Notes: a model not told the origin generated them from the letters alone. 64,000 nt of DNA from Palsa-504 sp963806335 (GCA_963806335.1 CAWDXO010000016.1:310001-374000), one strand, 5' to 3'; shown: positions 10,468-19,628, counted from the stretch's first letter. A program made the numbers and translations.

Positions 10468-10822
10468 GCGTTTTCTCCTTATCGCGGTGGCCGGGGCCGC
10501 CCCCCGGCACCCAGGGCGACCCTACAACCGGGGCAAAGGGTGAGGTATGAAACGAAACCGAACCGTTGCCTACGTTCGGACCCTGCTGGTGCCAGTGTGA
10601 GCCATGAGGCCCGAGCGAACTCTGATGCGTCCGGCCGAGGAAAAGATCTTGGAAATTTTGCGCTTCGGGGGAGTTCTTAAGATCCCAGTCCCCAAAATCC
10701 TCCACGAAACCAGAATCCTCCACGCAAAGGCCTGACACCTGCCACGCGTGAGCGGAAAACGCGCGGATGGGCCCAGAGAGGCCAGCGAGGCCGGCGAGAC
10801 CAGCGGAGTTCGCTCAGGAAAG
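10468..10822. other. Intergenic region upstream of the lectin gene
   Basis: 355 bases without a convincing gene. It holds the AAGGAG ribosome site of the lectin gene at its left end. A short imperfect tandem duplication (ATCCTCCACG unit repeated 18 bases apart) lies at about 10696-10724. Short open frames here have no recognisable protein signature, so none is called. Confidence 0.4.
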
Positions 10823-11941
10823 CTACGAAAGCGCGGCCATCCGGTCCGCGGCGGCGGCGATCCGCTCGTCGGTGGCGGTCAGCGCCACCCGGATGTGCCG
10901 GATTCCCGCGGCCCCGTACAGCTCGCCCGGGGCGACCAGGATGCCGCACTCGGCGGCCAGCAGTTCGGCCGCCGACCAGCAATCGCGGGCCGGGTGGGCG
11001 GCCCACAGGTAAAGCCCGGCCTCGGAGTGGTCGATACGCCAGCCGGCCTCGGTGAAGGCCGCGCGCAGCACCGAACGCCGGCCGTGATACCGCTCCCGCT
11101 GCTCACCAGCGTGCGTGTCGTCATCAAGCGCGGCCGCCATCGCGGCCTGCACCGGGCCCGGCATGATCATCCCGGCCTGCTTCCTGATCGCCAGCAGGTC
11201 CGCCACCAGCGCCGGGTCCCCGGTCACGAATCCGGCCCGGTAACCGGCCAGGTTGGACCGTTTGGACAGCGAATGAACGGCCAGCACGCCCGCTCGCGAC
11301 GGGCCGCACACGTCGGGGTGCAGCACCGAGACGGGCGAGACTTCCCAGCTCAGCGAGATGTAGCACTCGTCGGACGCCACCACCGCCTCGCGCTGCCTCG
11401 CCCATTCCACCACCGCCCGCATTTCGGCCGGGCTCAGCACCCGCCCGGTCGGGTTGGACGGCGAGTTCACCCAGACGAGCTTGACCCGGCCCGGGCCGAC
11501 GGACAGCGGGCTGTCAGACAGCGGGGTGTCGGAGGCGACGGCCGTCGCTCCGGCGAGCCGTGCGCCGATGTCGTAAGTCGGGTACGCGAGCTCGGGGTGG
11601 AGCATCACGTCGCCCGGCCCGAGTCCGAGCATGACCGGCAGCCAGGCGATGAACTCCTTGGTGCCGATAACCGGCAGCACGTCGTCTGGCGGCACGGACA
11701 CCCCGTGCGCGCGCGTCAGCCACCCGGCGGCCGCGGCCCGCAGCCGCGGGGTGCCCCACGTGGCCGGGTAACCGGGCGAGTTCGAGGCCTCGGCCAGTGC
11801 CCCGCGGATCAGGTCCGGCACCGGATCGACGGGCGTGCCCATGGACAGGTCCACCGCGCCGTCCGGGTGCTGCTCCGCCTTTTCGCGCAGCGGCGCGATC
11901 CGGTCCCAGGTGAAAGCGGGAAGCCGGCCTGCGAGCGTCAT
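10823..11941 (-). CDS. dapC: Succinyldiaminopimelate transaminase
   Basis: 372 residues from ATG 11939-11941, which overlaps the fdxA stop as ATGA. GGAGG just upstream lies inside fdxA, so translation is probably coupled. It is a fold-type I PLP aminotransferase: LPVIGTKEFIAWLP, the WVNSPSNPTGRVL loop, ASDECYISLSWE and the PLP lysine in VHSLSKRSNLAGYRAGF. The ferredoxin-DapC pairing is standard for actinobacteria. The enzyme makes N-succinyl-diaminopimelate from the keto form in lysine and peptidoglycan precursor synthesis, one step after DapD (13261) and before DapE (52509). Confidence 0.9.
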   Translation of the reverse strand: MTLAGRLPAFTWDRIAPLREKAEQHPDGAVDLSMGTPVDPVPDLIRGALAEASNSPGYPATWGTPRLRAAAAGWLTRAHGVSVPPDDVLPVIGTKEFIAWLPVMLGLGPGDVMLHPELAYPTYDIGARLAGATAVASDTPLSDSPLSVGPGRVKLVWVNSPSNPTGRVLSPAEMRAVVEWARQREAVVASDECYISLSWEVSPVSVLHPDVCGPSRAGVLAVHSLSKRSNLAGYRAGFVTGDPALVADLLAIRKQAGMIMPGPVQAAMAAALDDDTHAGEQRERYHGRRSVLRAAFTEAGWRIDHSEAGLYLWAAHPARDCWSAAELLAAECGILVAPGELYGAAGIRHIRVALTATDERIAAAADRMAALS

Positions 11942-12264
11942 TCCTCCGTGGCTTGCGGCGGCAGCGCGGCCACCAGCGGGTAGTCCTTGCCTATCTTGCC
12001 GGCCTTGGAAGCACCGCCCGGGGAGCCGAGGTCGGCGAAGAAGTCGACGTTGACCTTGTAATATTCCTTCCACTGCTCGGGCACGTCGTCTTCGTAGTAG
12101 ATGGCCTCGACCGGGCAGACCGGCTCGCAAGCGCCGCAGTCCACGCACTCGTCGGGGTGGATATAGAGCATGCGCTCGCCCTCGTAGATGCAGTCAACGG
12201 GGCATTCCTCGATGCACGCCCGGTCAAGCACATCAACGCAGGGCTGCGCGATGATGTAGGTCAC
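11938..12264 (-). CDS. fdxA: 7Fe ferredoxin
   Basis: 108 residues. The start is GTG 12262-12264 because AGGAG lies 7 bases upstream and the protein then begins TYIIAQPCVDVLDRACIEEC as in the family. Two cluster motifs are complete: C-x7-C-x3-CPVDC for the 3Fe-4S part and CVDCGACEPVCP for the 4Fe-4S part. The C-terminal extension PEQWKEYYKVNVDFF is typical of actinobacterial FdxA. It is a low-potential electron carrier in the cytoplasm. It overlaps dapC by four bases, so the two genes are cotranscribed. Confidence 0.93.
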   Translation of the reverse strand: MTYIIAQPCVDVLDRACIEECPVDCIYEGERMLYIHPDECVDCGACEPVCPVEAIYYEDDVPEQWKEYYKVNVDFFADLGSPGGASKAGKIGKDYPLVAALPPQATEE

Positions 12265-12331
12265 GGGTGAACTCCTGTCGTTGTCATGGTCCCTGCTATC
12301 ACAGTATGGCGGCTCTCCGGCGAGTCCCGCC

Positions 12332-13228
12332 TCAGCCCGCGACAATACTGCCGCGCGGCGGATCCGGCTGCGCCGCCGGGGCGGACTCGCGCCGCCAGCC
12401 CATACTGCCATCCGCGGCTAGCCAGTCATAACCGGCATAGCGTACTTCGCGGAGGCCGTACTCCTGCGCGTTCGCGACCAGCCAGCCGGCCACCGTCCAG
12501 GCGGCGTCCCGCTGGGCCTGCACGACCGCGACGCTTTCCTCTTTCTTTTGGCCCGAACGGTCCGTCGTGATTCTCACCACAACGCCTCTTCGTCCCGGCG
12601 GCCCGAACGTCTGCGCGAGGTTCCGCGTCACGCCGGCCAGATTCGCGGTAGCGGGCGGGACGTACCAGCACGACACGCCGTGCGGCGACGTGCCGGTGAA
12701 GTACCCGGCGAGCTGGGCGGCCACGGCCGCCCATTGCTCGTAGGCGGACCCGTCCCCGCTGTGCTGGACGTCCTGGGCGGCCTGGTCGACGGGCATACGG
12801 GTGTAGCCGGGTACCCGGACCAGGGCGGCAAAGAACTTCGTCGTGGCGTAGACGGGGTCCTTGAGATCGGCCGCGGGGCCCCAGCCCTGCGAGGGCCGCT
12901 GCTGGAAGACGCCGACGGAGTCGCGGTCGCCGTAGTCCAGGTTCTGCATCTTCGATTCCTGCAGCGCGGCCGCGTAGGCGATGATGACCGCCTGCTTGGG
13001 CAGCCTGTGCCGGACCGCGACGCCCGCGATGGTGGCCGCTACGGCCGCCTGGCCGGGGTCGAGCGAGACGGCCTGCACGCCGACGCCCGCCTGGCAGCCG
13101 GGCGGGGGCGGGGGCGGGGCGACGGCCCGGAAGTGGGCGTAGACGCCGTACCCGGCTACGACCAGGACCGCAGCGACCGCGGCCCCGACGATGGCTCTGG
13201 CCCGGAGCCGAGCGGGATTGGGCGGCAC
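12332..13228 (-). CDS. Membrane-anchored lysozyme/transglycosylase-like protein
   Basis: 298 residues from GTG 13226-13228. One N-terminal membrane helix (about 12-32) and a Pro-run linker are followed by an extracytoplasmic domain. The segment AVIIAYAAALQESKMQNLDYG, with DSVGVFQQRPSQGWG after it, resembles the lysozyme-like fold, the Glu in LQES being the candidate catalytic acid. Actinobacterial homologues are often mislabelled as heavy-metal transporters. A role in cell-wall turnover is inferred, not proven. It lies between fdxA and dapD and is divergent from dapD with only 32 bases between starts. Confidence 0.6.
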   Translation of the reverse strand: MPPNPARLRARAIVGAAVAAVLVVAGYGVYAHFRAVAPPPPPPGCQAGVGVQAVSLDPGQAAVAATIAGVAVRHRLPKQAVIIAYAAALQESKMQNLDYGDRDSVGVFQQRPSQGWGPAADLKDPVYATTKFFAALVRVPGYTRMPVDQAAQDVQHSGDGSAYEQWAAVAAQLAGYFTGTSPHGVSCWYVPPATANLAGVTRNLAQTFGPPGRRGVVVRITTDRSGQKKEESVAVVQAQRDAAWTVAGWLVANAQEYGLREVRYAGYDWLAADGSMGWRRESAPAAQPDPPRGSIVAG

Positions 13229-13260
13229 ACCATCAGACCGTACCGCTAAGCTCGCGCACC

Positions 13261-14223
13261 ATGAGCGAAAAGGTGTTGGCCGGGGGGGCGACCCCCCAAG
13301 ACCCCCCCGCGGTTCCTGTTCCTCCCGGGGGGACCCATCCCCCCGGACCCCCCTTGGGAGAGACGCATCCCCCAGGGCCCCCCTTGGGGGGGACGAAGCC
13401 CCCCATGGTCCTGCCTGAGGTGATCGACGAGCTGTGGGAGCGGCGGGCCGAGCTGACGCCCGCCGACGCGCAGGCCCGCGCGGCCGTGGTCAGCGCGGTG
13501 GACGCGGTCGACGCGGGGCAGGCGAGGGTCGCTTACGTCGATCCGGGGACCGATGAGGTCATCGTGGACGAGCGGGCCAAGCGAGCCATCCTGCTCGCGT
13601 TCCGGGTGCTGCCGATGGCCAGGTCCGAGGTGGGCGACTTCCGGTACCAGGACAGGGTGCCGCTGAAGACGCGGCTGGACGGCGTGCGCGTGCTGCCAGG
13701 GGCGATCGCGCGGTGGGGCTCCTACATCGCCCCGGGCACGGTGCTGATGCCGTCGTTCGTCAACATCGGGGCCTACGTGGACGGGGGCACGATGGTGGAC
13801 ACCTGGGCCACGGTCGGCTCCGGCGCCCAGATCGGCAAGAACGTGCACCTGTCCGGCGGGGTCGGGATCGGTGGCGTGCTCGAGCCGCCGAACGCGGTCC
13901 CGGTGGTGGTCGAGGACGAGGCGATGGTGGGGTCGCGCTGCATGGTTGTCGGCGGTGCCAGGGTCCGCCAGGGCGCCTTCCTCGGCGCCGGCGCCATCCT
14001 GACCCCCACCACGCACGTCATCGACGTGGAGACCGGCGCCGAACTGCCGCTCGGCGAGGCGCCGGCCTGGTCGGTCTGCGTGGGCGGGACCCGGCCGAGG
14101 AAGTTCCCTGGCGGCGAGTTCGGCATGGCGTGCCTGCTGGTGATCAAGCGCATGCCCGAGGGCTCCCGGCACGACAAGGCGGAGCTGAACGCCATCCTGC
14201 GTGACCACGGCGTAGACGCCTGA
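13261..14223 (+). CDS. dapD: Tetrahydrodipicolinate N-succinyltransferase, with repeat-derived N-terminal insert
   Basis: 320 residues. From residue 49 on the protein matches the DapD class of Escherichia coli (about 274 residues): PEVIDELWERRAELTPADA, LPSFVNIGAYVDGG-type core with TMVDTWATVGSGAQIGKNVH and LSGGVGIGGVLEPP, a left-handed beta-helix of hexapeptide repeats. It succinylates tetrahydrodipicolinate using succinyl-CoA. Residues 2-48 are a Pro/Gly repeat (PPGPPLG units) encoded by alternating C and G runs at about 13280-13404. An ATG at 13405 would give a normal-length 272-residue protein, but no ribosome site precedes it, so the start is uncertain. Confidence 0.88.
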   Translation: MSEKVLAGGATPQDPPAVPVPPGGTHPPGPPLGETHPPGPPLGGTKPPMVLPEVIDELWERRAELTPADAQARAAVVSAVDAVDAGQARVAYVDPGTDEVIVDERAKRAILLAFRVLPMARSEVGDFRYQDRVPLKTRLDGVRVLPGAIARWGSYIAPGTVLMPSFVNIGAYVDGGTMVDTWATVGSGAQIGKNVHLSGGVGIGGVLEPPNAVPVVVEDEAMVGSRCMVVGGARVRQGAFLGAGAILTPTTHVIDVETGAELPLGEAPAWSVCVGGTRPRKFPGGEFGMACLLVIKRMPEGSRHDKAELNAILRDHGVDA

Positions 14224-14278
14224 GCTGCCCGCGTGCCTGCGCGGAGTAGCCGGCCAGGTTGGTTACCTTAGGTACACG

Positions 14279-15066
14279 ATGAACGGAAATTCAGAGCCGT
14301 ACCGGCGGATCCGTCGCCAGGGACCCGTCACGCTGCGCGGCAAGCAGATACCAGCGACCACTACCGATCAGCGGTTGCTCGACCGGCGCGGGCCGGCGAC
14401 TGGGTACACACCGATCCGTGGCGGGTGCTGCGGATCCAGGCCGAGTTCGTGGAGGGGTTCGGCCTGCTGGCCGAGCTCGGGCCGGCGGTCTCCATCTTCG
14501 GCTCGGCGCGGACCGCCCGGAGCAGCCAGCAGTACGAGACGGCCGAGCACATCGCGTCGGGCCTGGTCGCGGCCGGCTACGCGGTGATCACCGGCGGCGG
14601 CCCGGGGATCATGGAGGCGGCCAACCGGGGCGCGGTCAAGGCCGGCGGGGGCTCGGTGGGCCTGGGTATCGAGCTGCCTACCGAGATGGGCCTGAACGAC
14701 TACGTGGAGGTGGGGCTCGAGTTCCGCTATTTCTTCGTCAGGAAGACGTGCTTCATCAAGTACTCGCAAGCGTTCGTGGTCCTGCCCGGCGGCTTCGGCA
14801 CGATGGACGAGCTTTTCGAGGCGCTGACGCTGGTCGCCACCGGCAAGATCACCAAATTCCCGATCGTGCTCGTGGGCCGGGAGTACTGGTCCGGGCTGCT
14901 GTCCTGGCTTCGCGACACGATGCTCGCCGGGGGCAACATCGGCCCCGGCGAGTTCTCGCTGATCAAGGTGGCCGACGAGGCCGATGAGGTGGTCGCGATC
15001 ATCCGCGAGGCCCACAAGGGCTCGGCCTGGGCGCCTGTCCCAGCGGGGGCCGAGGTCGACGACTGA
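14279..15066 (+). pseudogene. LOG family (TIGR00730) Rossmann protein, frameshifted
   Basis: The first frame from ATG 14279 gives RRQGPVTLRGKQ and TTTDQRLLDRRGP, then loses homology. A second frame gives DWVHTDPW-RVLRIQAEFVEGFG and the rest of the family. The junction is in the G/C run at about 14389-14398 and fits one lost base. Motifs GGGPGIMEAANRGA and PGGFGTMDELFEAL are those of LOG-type nucleoside-5'-monophosphate phosphoribohydrolases. If the break is real, the second part could still be made from GTG 14425 (213 residues, all core motifs present). Gene order dapD-LOG-DivIVA-tag resembles the dap locus of Streptomyces. Confidence 0.8.
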
Positions 15067-15156
15067 CGCGCCGTCGAAACGTGAGCTAGCCGCCCGATTC
15101 CGGCCGAGTTCTACCACGGAAGCGACATCGCGGGTTGAGCATGGCACGATTCGTAT

Positions 15157-16152
15157 GTGCCTGTTGTATTCCTGATCGCGATCGTCGCCGTGCTCGTCGG
15201 CGTCTTCTTCGCCGCCACCGGACGGGGCGGCGAGCTGGCCATTGAGCAGGCCGACCACGCACCGCTGGATCTCGGCCCGGTATCGGCCGCGGACATCGCG
15301 TTGCTGCGCCCGCCCACCACTCTGTGGGGCTACAACATGCAGGTGACGGACGAGGCCCTGGACCACATCGCCCGCGCGATGCGCGACCGGGATGTCACGA
15401 TCGCGCGCCTGCGGCAGCAGCTCGTCAACCGTGACCTCATGGAGCCCGTCGCCCGTCCGGTCGGCGCGCCCCCCACCCAAGCCGATGCCCGGCGCCCCCT
15501 CGAGGTCCCCAGTGACCTCACCGCACCTCAGCCCCTCGCGGCCTCCAGGGAACCCGGCGCTCCTCAGCCCCTCACCGCAACTACGGACACTGACGCCCCG
15601 CAGTCCCAGGCCGTCCCCAGCGACTCTGAGGACGCCCGGACTCTCAGCTTCCGCAAGCCTCCGGGAATCCTCGTCGCCTCACGATCCCAGGACGCCACGC
15701 TGCCCCGCCGGGCCGCTCAGCCCCCGGAGGTCACCCAGCCCAACGAGGTCACCCAGGCCCGCGAGGTCACCCAGCCCAACGAGGTCACCCAGCCCCGCGA
15801 GGTCACCCAGCCCCGCGAGGTCACCCAGCCCAACGAGGTCACCCAGCCCCGCCAGGTCACCCAGTCACCCCAGGTCACGGAGCCTCCCGAGGTCACGGAG
15901 CCTCCCGAGGTCACGCAGCCAACTGAGGCCATGCCGCCACCCCAAGCCACTCAACCAACTGAAATCAATCAGCCCTCCGACGTCACTCGGGGACCGCAGG
16001 GCTCGTATGACACGCATGACTGGTGGGCCGGGGAAGCCGGGGAAGGAGCCGCGCACCAAGACGCGAGGCGTCAGGCTGAGGCGCAGCCAGCTACCGAACC
16101 CCGGCCTGCGACACCAGATGACGCACCCGCCGCGGAGGAGCAGGGCTGGTGA
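15157..16152 (+). CDS. DivIVA-domain membrane protein with EVTQP repeats
   Basis: 331 residues from GTG 15157. One membrane helix (residues 1-20) is followed by a short DivIVA-like segment: VSAADIALLRPPTTLWGYNMQVTDEALDHI and a helical RDRDVTIARLRQQL, as in the small DivIVA-domain proteins found before tag in actinobacteria. The rest is low complexity. About eleven six-residue units of the form EVTQPx, coded by 18-base tandem repeats at about 15725-15930, form a Pro/Thr/Glu-rich tail. A role in polar growth or wall synthesis is inferred from the domain only. It overlaps tag by four bases. Confidence 0.65.
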   Translation: MPVVFLIAIVAVLVGVFFAATGRGGELAIEQADHAPLDLGPVSAADIALLRPPTTLWGYNMQVTDEALDHIARAMRDRDVTIARLRQQLVNRDLMEPVARPVGAPPTQADARRPLEVPSDLTAPQPLAASREPGAPQPLTATTDTDAPQSQAVPSDSEDARTLSFRKPPGILVASRSQDATLPRRAAQPPEVTQPNEVTQAREVTQPNEVTQPREVTQPREVTQPNEVTQPRQVTQSPQVTEPPEVTEPPEVTQPTEAMPPPQATQPTEINQPSDVTRGPQGSYDTHDWWAGEAGEGAAHQDARRQAEAQPATEPRPATPDDAPAAEEQGW

Positions 16153-16745
16153 GCGACCAGCCGGCCGCCGCGCCGGAGAACGGCGCGATCCAAGGCCCGG
16201 ACGGTAAGCTGCGCTGTCCCTGGGGCCTGAGCGCGCCGGACTACCTCACGTACCACGATGAGGAGTGGGGGCGCCCGGTCAGGGGCGACATGGCCATCTT
16301 CGAGCGGCTCTGCCTTGAGGGCTTCCAATCCGGGCTTTCCTGGCTGACGATCTTGCGCAAGCGGGAGAACTTCCGGGCCGCCTTCGCCGGATTCGACGCC
16401 CCGGAGGTCGCGGCCTTCGGTGAAAAGGACGTGGCTCGCCTGATGGCGGATGCGGGCATCGTGCGCAATCGGGCGAAGATCAACGCGGTGATTTCCAACG
16501 CGCGGGCCATGCTGGACCTGCCCGACGGCCTGAGCGCGCTGGTGTGGAAGTACGCGGCTGAGGAAGATCACGCGCCGCGGACGCTGGCCGAGGTACCGTC
16601 TTCCACGCCGGCCTCGAAGGCACTCAGCGCCGAGCTAAGGCGGCACGGCTTCATCTTCACCGGGCCGGTGACGGCGTACGCGACGATGCAGGCCTGCGGC
16701 ATCGTCAACGACCATCTGGCCGCCTGCTTCTGCCGTGATCGCTAG
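16149..16745 (+). CDS. tag: DNA-3-methyladenine glycosylase I
   Basis: 198 residues from GTG 16149, overlapping the previous stop as GTGA. The zinc ligands and fold signature are present: RCPWG and YHDEEWGRPV near the N terminus, LEGFQSGLSWLTILRKRENFRAAF in the middle, and VNDHLAACFCR at the C terminus. It excises 3-methyladenine from alkylated DNA in base excision repair. Length is normal for Tag (about 190). It is followed by a strong stem-loop. Confidence 0.93.
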   Translation: MSDQPAAAPENGAIQGPDGKLRCPWGLSAPDYLTYHDEEWGRPVRGDMAIFERLCLEGFQSGLSWLTILRKRENFRAAFAGFDAPEVAAFGEKDVARLMADAGIVRNRAKINAVISNARAMLDLPDGLSALVWKYAAEEDHAPRTLAEVPSSTPASKALSAELRRHGFIFTGPVTAYATMQACGIVNDHLAACFCRDR

Positions 16746-16772
16746 CAGGGCACGAGTTCCGACGACCTGATG

Positions 16773-16806
16773 GCGAAGGACCCGCCCCGCGGCCGGGGTC
16801 CTTCGC
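16773..16806 (+). terminator. Stem-loop terminator after tag
   Basis: An 11-base perfect inverted repeat (GCGAAGGACCC with GGGTCCTTCGC) closes a GC-rich loop 28 bases after the tag stop and is followed by TTATCCT. It ends 14 bases before the next start, separating the two transcripts. Confidence 0.7.
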
Positions 16807-16819
16807 TTATCCTCACGGC

Positions 16820-17572
16820 ATGAGCGCGGACAAGGATCGCAGCGAGCCCGACGTATCCCGGCTGTTCGCGCCCATCGCGGTGGAAGAGACCTTCGGCGGA
16901 GTCCTGATCGAGGCCCGTGAGGTCCTGGGTCAGCTGGACGATCCGGTGGACGCGGAACTGTGGGTGTCTGACCTGATCGGGGCGCTCGCCTCGTCCGCGG
17001 TCGGGCAGGCCTCGCTGATGGATAGGCTCACCGGATCGCTCGTGCCGGCCGCGGAGGCGGCCTCGACCCCGGAGGCGCTGGCCCTGCTGCGGGCGTTCGC
17101 CGCGGTGGGCTCACCGGCCCTGCGCGCCGCCGCCGGGCAGGCGGCCGACCGGGTCCGCGCGCATGACGTGGCGGACCCGCCGTGGGCCGGAACGGTCGGC
17201 GTCCCCGTCGTCCTTGATTGCTGGCACTACGCCGATGTCGGCGGCCGCCAGGAGTCACTCACGCTGACCTTCGCTTATGGTGACAGGCAGCACTCGGTGA
17301 GCGTGCTGATTGACCATGGTCGCGGCGGCAAGATCAAGGACACCTGGGTCACCAAGGGCACCGGACTGCGCGCCGATACCGAGCGGGCGGCCTGGGATAA
17401 CCCGCTGGTGGTATTCGAGGTGATCGACGCCGCCGATGCCCGCCTCCGGCTGGAGCGGGCCATGGCGGCGGGCGAGTGTCCCGAGCAGCCGGATCAGGTC
17501 GACGACGTGGTGGCCCACCGCGCTCTCCTGCGAGCCCGGCTTGACCTCCTGGCCGGGCGCGCGGCTCCCTAG
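16820..17572 (+). CDS. Conserved hypothetical actinobacterial protein
   Basis: 250 residues from ATG 16820. Not recognised to a named family. It is soluble, acidic and Ala-rich; the middle holds LDCWHYADVGGRQESLTLTFAYGDRQHSVSVLIDHGRGGKIKD-type sequence, which has a strong beta pattern and a Gly-rich turn and is probably the functional core. The N-terminal 110 residues look helical. It has its own transcript after the tag terminator and overlaps the convergent hydrolase gene by four bases at its 3' end. Confidence 0.65.
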   Translation: MSADKDRSEPDVSRLFAPIAVEETFGGVLIEAREVLGQLDDPVDAELWVSDLIGALASSAVGQASLMDRLTGSLVPAAEAASTPEALALLRAFAAVGSPALRAAAGQAADRVRAHDVADPPWAGTVGVPVVLDCWHYADVGGRQESLTLTFAYGDRQHSVSVLIDHGRGGKIKDTWVTKGTGLRADTERAAWDNPLVVFEVIDAADARLRLERAMAAGECPEQPDQVDDVVAHRALLRARLDLLAGRAAP

Positions 17573-18339
17573 CCAGCCTCGCGGAGGAACGCGCGGACCA
17601 TCGGGAGCATCAGGTCGGCCCGTCGCATGACGCCCATGTGCGTGGTGCCGGGCAGCACCGCCAGCTGTGCGCCGGGGATCAGCCCGTGCATCTCCACCGC
17701 GTGCTCGAGGCGGATGAAGTCATGGTCGCCGAACACCAGCAGGGTCGGCGCGGTGATCGCGCCAAGCTCGCCGGCCGTCCAGCCCTTGAGATTCCCCGCG
17801 GCCTGGGTGGCTTTCGCCGCGAACGCGTCGAAGTGGCCGGGATCCGGCGCGACGCTGGCATAAGCGTCCCGCATCTGCTGGAAGTCCTCCGCGGTGGGCA
17901 GTCGCGTCGAGGTCGCATGCCGGGCCGGATCGGAGATCTCCTCGTGATACCCGCCGCCGGCGTAGCTGACCGACGCGACGATGAGCCGGCCCACCCGATC
18001 GGGCTGATCCACCGCCAGCTGCATCGCCACCCCGCCGCCGAGGCTGAAGCCGAAGACGTCCGCCCGGTCGACCGCGAGGTGGTCAAGCAGGGCGGCGATG
18101 TCGCCGGCGAGGTAGCGGAGGTCGATGTCACGGTCGATGTCCGCCGTGCGGCCGTGCCCTTGCAGTTCGGTGGCGATTACCTGCCGGCCGGCGGCCAGAT
18201 CGGGCAGCAGCCGGCCGAAGGACTCCTCGATTGTCAGCAGCCCGCCGTGCAACAGCACCAGCGGCAGGCCCTCCCCGTGCACCTCGTAGTACATCCGTAG
18301 ACCGTTGACCGGCGCGTATCCGGTGGTTACCTGGCTCAT
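17569..18339 (-). CDS. Alpha/beta hydrolase
   Basis: 256 residues. It shows the standard fold: LPLVLLHGG oxyanion region, the nucleophile elbow GFSLGGG (Ser near residue 98), the acid in LVFGDHDFI and the terminal His in GTTHMG. The substrate cannot be inferred. ATG 18337-18339 is preceded by GGGAGG, a good ribosome site. It follows the PHP-domain gene by 66 bases on the same strand. Confidence 0.85.
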   Translation of the reverse strand: MSQVTTGYAPVNGLRMYYEVHGEGLPLVLLHGGLLTIEESFGRLLPDLAAGRQVIATELQGHGRTADIDRDIDLRYLAGDIAALLDHLAVDRADVFGFSLGGGVAMQLAVDQPDRVGRLIVASVSYAGGGYHEEISDPARHATSTRLPTAEDFQQMRDAYASVAPDPGHFDAFAAKATQAAGNLKGWTAGELGAITAPTLLVFGDHDFIRLEHAVEMHGLIPGAQLAVLPGTTHMGVMRRADLMLPMVRAFLREAG

Positions 18340-18405
18340 GCCGACTTCCTCCCGTAGGCGGCTCCCAGCCTAGACGGCCGCGGCCCGCCTGATTCACCGC
18401 CCGCG

Positions 18406-19626
18406 CTAGGGGGTGAGGGCGAGCGTCGCTCCGCCGGGATCGAGAAGGCGGTGCGGGCCGGCCGCGGCCGCCAGCCGGGCCAGGTCGCCCCGGACCCTGG
18501 CCCGCGGTCCCCGAGGTCCGGCCAGCGTCAGTCCGTCGGCTCCGACGGCGATGAGGTCACCGTCGTGGCGCAGCAGCACCGGGCCGTCGCGCTCGGCCGA
18601 GATGGCCACCCGGCCTGCCCGCAGGCCGTCGATGATGCCGCCAGGCTCGTCCCCCGCGCACTCCACCCAGGTGGTCGGGCGCCCAGGCGGGGCGTCGGAC
18701 CCAGGCTGGTGCCAGTCGCTGCCGCCCACCGGGATCGCGGCGGCGTCCCACGCCAGCCACCAGGACAGCGGGGTGGTCCAGCGCGGGTCGAGCCAGCTCC
18801 AGTGCCAGACCTCGATCAGCGGCGGCCGGCGGCGCATGGGGCGCACCCAGCTGACGGGCCCGGCGAACGGGTGGTTGATCGACAGCAGGCCGCCGTCCGC
18901 CTCGGTGGCGTCCAGCCAGTCGTCGGGCTCCCGGCGGAAGTCGACCCACCCGATATCGCCGAGCGCTCCCGCGTGGCCGCCGTCCGTCGTCACCTCCTGC
19001 CCGGGGAGCAGGGTGATTCCGTACCGTCTGGCCGCCGCGGGCAGCTCGGCGTGGTGGCTGATCGTGTTGTGGTCGGTGACCGCGATGAAGTCGAGGCCAC
19101 GTTTGGCCGCGAGCACGGCTAGCTCGGGGACGGTCAGCACGCCGTCAGAGTGCACGGTGTGCGTATGCAGGTCACCCGCGAGCCAGCGCCAGGCCCCGGC
19201 CGGCAAGACCCGGTGCGGCGGCCGGTCCGCCGGAGCGGGCGGGGCCGGCGGAACAGGCGACGGCCGCAGCTCCGCGCCACCCAGCCCGGCCTCGGCCGTC
19301 AGCCGGTAGGGCACGCCGCCGGGCGGGACGCGGTGCACGCCAATCATCACCTGCCACGTCCCGGTCTCGAGCTCGCCGGGCAGGTAACCGGGTGTGGCGG
19401 CGTCTGGAGCGATGATGAACGACTCCCGCGCGCCACCTGACCAGCCACGGAACCCCTGCGGTCCCAGGCAGCCGAGGTCGAGCACCGCTCCTTCGGCGCG
19501 CTCGTACTCCAGCTCGACCCGCAGCGCGGCGGTCCCGGGCCCTACCTCGACCGGTAGGTAGTGCCAGGGAGACAGGAAACGGTCCTCGAGAGCCCACCGT
19601 CCGGTGTGCCGCGTCCGATTGGTCAT
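18406..19626 (-). CDS. CehA/McbA-type PHP-domain metallohydrolase
   Basis: 406 residues. A beta-rich N-terminal region of about 130 residues precedes a PHP domain with GDLHTHTVHSDG, DFIAVTDHNTISHH, LLPGQEVTTDGGHAG and late GGSDWHQPG, supplying the metal-binding His and Asp residues. CehA/McbA members hydrolyse carbamate or phosphoester bonds, but their substrates vary, so only the class is called. No signal peptide is obvious. The SDR gene ends three bases before this gene begins, so they are probably cotranscribed. Confidence 0.8.
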   Translation of the reverse strand: MTNRTRHTGRWALEDRFLSPWHYLPVEVGPGTAALRVELEYERAEGAVLDLGCLGPQGFRGWSGGARESFIIAPDAATPGYLPGELETGTWQVMIGVHRVPPGGVPYRLTAEAGLGGAELRPSPVPPAPPAPADRPPHRVLPAGAWRWLAGDLHTHTVHSDGVLTVPELAVLAAKRGLDFIAVTDHNTISHHAELPAAARRYGITLLPGQEVTTDGGHAGALGDIGWVDFRREPDDWLDATEADGGLLSINHPFAGPVSWVRPMRRRPPLIEVWHWSWLDPRWTTPLSWWLAWDAAAIPVGGSDWHQPGSDAPPGRPTTWVECAGDEPGGIIDGLRAGRVAISAERDGPVLLRHDGDLIAVGADGLTLAGPRGPRARVRGDLARLAAAAGPHRLLDPGGATLALTP

Positions 19627-19628
19627 GC

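Noticed and set aside
10468..10738. Short open frame before the lectin gene
   Set aside because: No ribosome site, composition atypical and no recognisable motif.
12332..13228. Heavy-metal transporter, as homologues are often labelled
   Set aside because: Only one membrane helix and no metal-binding motif; the outer domain looks lysozyme-like.
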